A DNA stretch of 64,000 nucleotides from Candidatus Microbacterium colombiense (lineage in GTDB: Bacteria > Actinomycetota > Actinomycetes > Actinomycetales > Microbacteriaceae): contig CP119308.1 of the NCBI GenBank assembly GCA_029203165.1, forward strand, positions 1,240,001 through 1,304,000, written 5' to 3'. This document shows, piece by piece, positions 60,255 to 64,000 of this stretch. The translations under genes were made by a program, and so were the position numbers. How positions within the stretch are numbered: the stretch's first letter is position 1; the number at the start of each line of letters is the position of its first letter. Below the pieces are notes generated by a model. The model was not told the origin of the DNA. It did not search any database and worked only from the letters and a program-made list of their open reading frames with translations.

Positions 60255-63200
60255 ATGTCCCGCCTGCTTCGCGGGGTCTCGCTCACGGTGGTCGGCGCTC
60301 TCAGCGCCGCCGCCCTGCTCGCTGCCCCTGCCGCCGCCATCGGAGCCACCTCCGGCATCCGCATCAACGAGGTCGAGTCCAGCGGCGGTACGCCCGGCGA
60401 CTGGATCGAGTTCGTCAACACCTCCGACTCCCCGGTCGACCTGAGCGGCTTCGTCGTCAAGGACAGCGCGGAGAAGACCCCGTACACGTTCCCGAGCGGC
60501 ACGATCGTCGCGCCCGGCGCCTTCCTCGTGATCGACGAGCTCATCGACGGTGCCGGCCAGTTCGAGTACGGGCTCGGCGCCAACGACGAGGTGCGCCTCT
60601 TCGACGCGTCCGGAACGATCGTCGACGAGACGGCATGGACCGCCCACGCGGCGATCACCTGGGGTGCGCGCGACGTGAGCGGCACCCGCGAATGGGCCGA
60701 GACCTCGACGGCGACCAAGGGCGCGGTGAACACCTTCACGACCGAGGAGCCGACCGAGACGGCCGAACTCGTGCTCAACGAGATCGTCTACGACGACGCC
60801 CAGACCGGGCTCGCCGACCAGGTCGAGATCTTCAACGCGGGCACCGAGACCGTCTCCCTCGACGGGTGGAAGATCTCGGACGACAAGCGCGACACCTTCG
60901 GCGCTGCCCCGGCGGGTACCACCCTGGCTCCCGGCGGCTTCCTCGTGCTGGTGAAGGACGTGGACTTCACCTTCGGGCTCGGCAAGGGCGATGAGGTGGT
61001 GCTCTACGATCCGAGCGGCGCGGAGGCCGACAGCTATGCCTACGCGAACACCGCTCCGCTCTCGGTCTGGGCGCGCTGCCCCGACGGAACAGGGGACTGG
61101 GCGCCGGCGACCGCTGCCACCCCCGGATCTGCGAACGACTGCTCGGTGGCACCCGTAGCCGGATCGATCGTGATCAACGAGGTCGACTCGCAGCCCGCCG
61201 ACTGGGTCGAGTTCTACAACCCCGGTGGCGCGGCGTTCGACATCTCGGGTTACGAGATCCGAGACAACTCCGACGATCACCGCTGGAGCTTCCTCCCGGG
61301 AACGACCATCGCCGCCGGCGCGTTCCTCGTGGTCGAGGAGGGCACGATCGGGCTTGTCGACGGCGTCGAGACACCGTTCCGGGACCCGATCGGCATCGGC
61401 AGTGCCGACCGCATCCGTCTGTTCGACGCGGCCGGAACGATGATCGATGACACGAAGCCGTGGACCGGCCATGCCGCGATCGACGGCGACTTCGCCGCCG
61501 CCACGCTCGCTCGCTGCCCCGACGGAGTCGGCGAGTTCGTTCTCGCGCACCCCACACCGGGTGCGAGCAACTCCTGCGTGCTGCCGTCGGTGGTCATCAA
61601 CGAGATCGAGTCGAACGCCGACGCCACCGACTGGGTCGAGGTCGTGAACACGGGAGCCACCGCCGTCGATCTCTCCGGGTGGACCGTCATGGACAACGAC
61701 CCGATCGGGCACGCGAACCAGGTCACCCCGCTGCCGACCGGCACCGTGCTGGCGCCGGGGGCGTACTTCGTGTTCGACCAGCCCGCGAACTTCGTGTTCG
61801 GGCTCGGCAACGGCGACACCGTCACGCTGCGCGACGCGAACGGCAACACCGTCGACGAGCACGTCTACACCGCGCATGCCGCCGGTGTGCTCGCCCGATG
61901 CGCCGACGGGACGGGAGACTTCGTCGACGTCGCCGTCTCGACCAAGGGGCTGCGCAACGCGTGCGGGAACCCGGTGCGCATCAACGAGGTCGAGTCCGAC
62001 GGCGGATCGCCCGACGACTGGGTGGAGCTGGTCAATCCGACCGGTGCCGCACTCGACGTGTCGGGCATCGTCGTGAAGGACGACGATGACGCGCACGCCT
62101 ACACGATCCCCTCCGGCACCACGATCGCCGCGGGCGGATACCTGGTGATCGAGCGCGACGCCCTCGGCTTCGGGCTCGGCGGCGGCGACAAGGTGCGCCT
62201 GTTCGACGGCGACCTGGTCGTCGACGAGACCAGCTGGGGCGAGGGACACGCCGCCACCACGTGGGGTCGCTGCCCCGACACCACCGGAGCGTTCGGGGTG
62301 ACCGAGCGATCCACCAAGGGCGCGACGAACGTGTGCGCCGGCGAGATCGCCGTGACGCCGTGGCCGGGCTCGGCCGACGTGCGGGTGCTCGACGAGGTGC
62401 CGACCTTCCTCGAGGACAGCTCGGGTCTGGACGTGCAGGAGACCGCCGACGGCGCGTTCCTCTGGGCCGTCGACAACGGTGAGGGACGTATCTGGAAGCT
62501 CGAGGCTCACGCCGACGGCTCGGTCACGATGCTCGACGGCTGGAAGGACGGCAAGCGGGTGCGGTTCCAGAAGGACGCCGCGAACCCCTCTGCCGCGGGT
62601 CCCGACACCGAAGGCATCACCGTCGACGGAGACGGCTTCGTCTACGTCGCATCGGAGCGCGACAACAGCGCCAAGGGAGTGAACCAGAACATCGTGCTCA
62701 AGGTCGACCCTGACGCGGCCGCCGGTGACCTCGTTGCACAGCAGCAGTGGGATCTCACGGCTCTGCTGCCGGCGGTGGGCGCGAACCTCGGCATGGAGGC
62801 GGTGCAGTGGGTGCCCGATTCGGCGCTCACCGGAAAGCTGTTCGATGACAACACCGCAGCCGCCTACGACCCCGCGGACTACGCGGGACACGGCTCGGGG
62901 CTGTTCTTCGTCGCAGTCGAGGACAACGGGCACGTGTACGGATTCGCGCTCGCCGCGGACGGCACGGCGACCCTCGTGTCGGAGACCGCGCCCGGCCTCG
63001 CCGGAGTGATGGCACTGGACTACGACAGCGTGCGCGGCGTGCTGTGGGCCGTGTGCGACGACGGCTGCCAGGGCCGTTCCGCGGAGATCACCCTGAATGG
63101 TACGGCGAAGCCGGGGATCGTGCACCACGCGCGCCCGGCGGGGATGCCCGACATCAACAACGAGGGCTTCGCCACGGCGCCGGCTTCGCTGTCGGTCGAC

Positions 63201-63728
63201 GGTCAGCGTCCGGTCTGGTGGTTCGCCGACGGATTCGCCTCGCAGTCGCTGCGCGTCGGCACGCTTCCGGGCGTCGTCGACGAGAACCCGGGCACCGGCC
63301 AGCCGCCGCTGCCCGGCTCGGCGCTGGTCGACGGCAATCGCAACGGCGTCACGATCGACCCCGCCATCGCCGCACCGGGTCAGCGGGTGACGGTCACCGT
63401 CGGCGCATCGCAGGCCGGAGAAGACGTCGCGGTCTGGATGTACTCCGACCCGCAGCGCCTCGCCACGGGAACTCTCGACGCGGCGGGACGCCTGGCGGTG
63501 ACCGTTCCGGCGGATGCTCCGATCGGCGCGCACCGGATCGCGGTGTACTCCGCGGCCGGTGACCTGCTCGGTTGGGGCGACCTGCGCATCGCCGAGGCGG
63601 ACGGGGGAGCCGTCGACGGCGGCCTCGCCGCCACCGGTGGCGCGCTGCCGGTGGCCGCGATCGCGCTGGCGCTGTCTCTGCTGGTGGCCGGTGGGCTCAT
63701 CGTCCGCCGCCGCAAGAGCACGGTCTGA
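60255..63728 (+). CDS. Sortase-anchored surface protein with five lamin-tail domains
   Basis: A 1157-residue secreted protein. The signal peptide ends about residue 31 (AAPAAAIGA). Five lamin-tail beta-sandwich domains begin at about residues 35, 172, 305, 446 and 574, each opening with a form of I-R/V-I-N-E-V and D-W-V-E. Residues about 700-1040 form a propeller-like region (SSGLDVQETADGAFLWAVDN, GPDTEGITVDGDGFVYVAS, in pieces) related to esterase-like phytase domains. An Ig-like module precedes the C-terminal LAATG (1124-1128), a hydrophobic helix and RRRK. LAxTG is the motif of class E sortases. It is probably wall-anchored. Role unknown; adhesion or phosphoester hydrolysis are possible. 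Confidence 0.88.
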   Translation: MSRLLRGVSLTVVGALSAAALLAAPAAAIGATSGIRINEVESSGGTPGDWIEFVNTSDSPVDLSGFVVKDSAEKTPYTFPSGTIVAPGAFLVIDELIDGAGQFEYGLGANDEVRLFDASGTIVDETAWTAHAAITWGARDVSGTREWAETSTATKGAVNTFTTEEPTETAELVLNEIVYDDAQTGLADQVEIFNAGTETVSLDGWKISDDKRDTFGAAPAGTTLAPGGFLVLVKDVDFTFGLGKGDEVVLYDPSGAEADSYAYANTAPLSVWARCPDGTGDWAPATAATPGSANDCSVAPVAGSIVINEVDSQPADWVEFYNPGGAAFDISGYEIRDNSDDHRWSFLPGTTIAAGAFLVVEEGTIGLVDGVETPFRDPIGIGSADRIRLFDAAGTMIDDTKPWTGHAAIDGDFAAATLARCPDGVGEFVLAHPTPGASNSCVLPSVVINEIESNADATDWVEVVNTGATAVDLSGWTVMDNDPIGHANQVTPLPTGTVLAPGAYFVFDQPANFVFGLGNGDTVTLRDANGNTVDEHVYTAHAAGVLARCADGTGDFVDVAVSTKGLRNACGNPVRINEVESDGGSPDDWVELVNPTGAALDVSGIVVKDDDDAHAYTIPSGTTIAAGGYLVIERDALGFGLGGGDKVRLFDGDLVVDETSWGEGHAATTWGRCPDTTGAFGVTERSTKGATNVCAGEIAVTPWPGSADVRVLDEVPTFLEDSSGLDVQETADGAFLWAVDNGEGRIWKLEAHADGSVTMLDGWKDGKRVRFQKDAANPSAAGPDTEGITVDGDGFVYVASERDNSAKGVNQNIVLKVDPDAAAGDLVAQQQWDLTALLPAVGANLGMEAVQWVPDSALTGKLFDDNTAAAYDPADYAGHGSGLFFVAVEDNGHVYGFALAADGTATLVSETAPGLAGVMALDYDSVRGVLWAVCDDGCQGRSAEITLNGTAKPGIVHHARPAGMPDINNEGFATAPASLSVDGQRPVWWFADGFASQSLRVGTLPGVVDENPGTGQPPLPGSALVDGNRNGVTIDPAIAAPGQRVTVTVGASQAGEDVAVWMYSDPQRLATGTLDAAGRLAVTVPADAPIGAHRIAVYSAAGDLLGWGDLRIAEADGGAVDGGLAATGGALPVAAIALALSLLVAGGLIVRRRKSTV

Positions 63729-63734
63729 GTCCGT

Positions 63735-63771
63735 CGAACGGGGCGGGGGAGTCTCTCCTCCGTCCCGTTCG
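63735..63771 (+). terminator. Terminator after the lamin-tail surface protein
   Basis: 12-nt arms (63735-63746 and 63760-63771, one mismatch) around a 13-nt loop, 6 nt after the stop. Confidence 0.7.
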
Positions 63772-63821
63772 GCAGGCGACCGTGTCTGCCTGTCGGTGCC
63801 GCCGCCTAGACTCATAAGGCC

Positions 63822-64000
63822 ATGACCGAAGCTCCCCTCATCGTTCCCGGAACCGCCGGCCCTCAGGGCCAGGACGACCTCCTCGCCGGCCTCAACCCTC
63901 AGCAGCTCGAGGCGGTGACCTATCGCGGTCCCGCGCTGCTCATCGTGGCCGGAGCAGGCTCGGGAAAGACGAGTGTGCTGACCAGGCGCATCGCCTCACT
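63822..64000 (+). CDS. UvrD/PcrA-type helicase, N-terminal part
   Basis: Fifty-nine complete codons, cut by the window end. LAGLNPQQLEAVTYRGPALL is the Q-motif region and IVAGAGSGKTSVLTRRIA the Walker A motif of superfamily 1A helicases, here of the UvrD/PcrA type acting in DNA repair. TAGACT (63807-63812) lies 9 nt before the ATG, and AAGG could serve as a Shine-Dalgarno sequence. Confidence 0.92.
   Translation, partial: MTEAPLIVPGTAGPQGQDDLLAGLNPQQLEAVTYRGPALLIVAGAGSGKTSVLTRRIAS

Noticed and set aside
60045..63815. A 1256-codon open frame antisense to the lamin-tail protein
   Set aside because: Same cause. The sense strand has a signal peptide, five domains and a sorting signal; the antisense frame has none.
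1..64000. CRISPR arrays, insertion sequences, prophage, integrases, tRNA or rRNA genes
   Set aside because: I found no regularly spaced repeats, transposase or integrase motifs, or clover-leaf or rRNA-like sequence. Intergenic gaps are short and mostly explained by promoters and terminators.

Overview
The window looks like chromosome from a high-GC Gram-positive actinobacterium, most probably of the Microbacteriaceae and Microbacterium-like. This is inferred from the very high GC content, the many GTG starts and the actinobacterial gene pairs and families: guaB plus a guaB3 paralogue, DUF3817 upstream of guaA, an isolated groES and an LAxTG-type sorting signal. Many genes also have a TANNNT -10 hexamer ending 5-7 nt before the start codon, as expected for leaderless transcripts. 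I see no rRNA, tRNA, CRISPR, prophage or insertion sequence. Both ends cut through genes.

Layout. 1-1.9 kb: a possible peptide-modification locus (36-aa peptide, an unidentified cut-off gene, and a divergent HPr-kinase-like/PqqD fusion). 1.9-5.7 kb: exopolysaccharide-type tyrosine kinase and low-molecular-weight phosphatase, VanZ protein and Ppx/GppA phosphatase, all on the minus strand. 5.7-14.4 kb: coaA, glmS, then acpS-alr-tsaE-tsaB-rimI-tsaD and two membrane-protein genes. 14.4-17.2 kb: a THUMP-like methyltransferase, CIRCE-controlled groES and rarD. All three genes carry frameshifts that look like clustered sequence errors. 17.4-23.0 kb: a branched-chain amino acid-type ABC transporter, with livK converging on livHMGF. 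23.3-25.1 kb: guaB and a DUF2277 gene.

25.4-31.9 kb is the most unusual block: seven genes, six of whose junctions overlap by 1-4 nt. They encode a receiver domain fused to a PIG-L deacetylase, an ATP-grasp ligase, a PHP phosphoesterase, a membrane family-2 glycosyltransferase, a 47-aa membrane protein, a stand-alone receiver and a membrane PAS histidine kinase. No DNA-binding output is encoded. It reads as a phosphorelay acting directly on sugar-conjugate enzymes. I do not recognise it as a described system.

32-36.8 kb: an ABC-F protein, a sarcosine-oxidase-like flavoenzyme, guaB3 and SURF1. 37-41.6 kb: a secreted nuclease/5'-nucleotidase giant with a PHO-box-like promoter, so probably phosphate scavenging. 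41.8-49.1 kb: a DeoR regulator divergent from a sugar ABC importer, class II aldolase, ADP-dependent sugar kinase and mannose-6-phosphate isomerase, together a sugar uptake and catabolism operon. 49.1-60.1 kb: DUF3817-guaA, a glycosyltransferase, a DNA alkylation repair protein, an ECF42-type sigma factor with its DGPF partner, a Bax inhibitor-1 protein, GDPD, hemerythrin, YccF and an ABC exporter. 60.2-63.7 kb: a sortase-anchored surface protein with five lamin-tail domains. The window ends inside a UvrD-type helicase.
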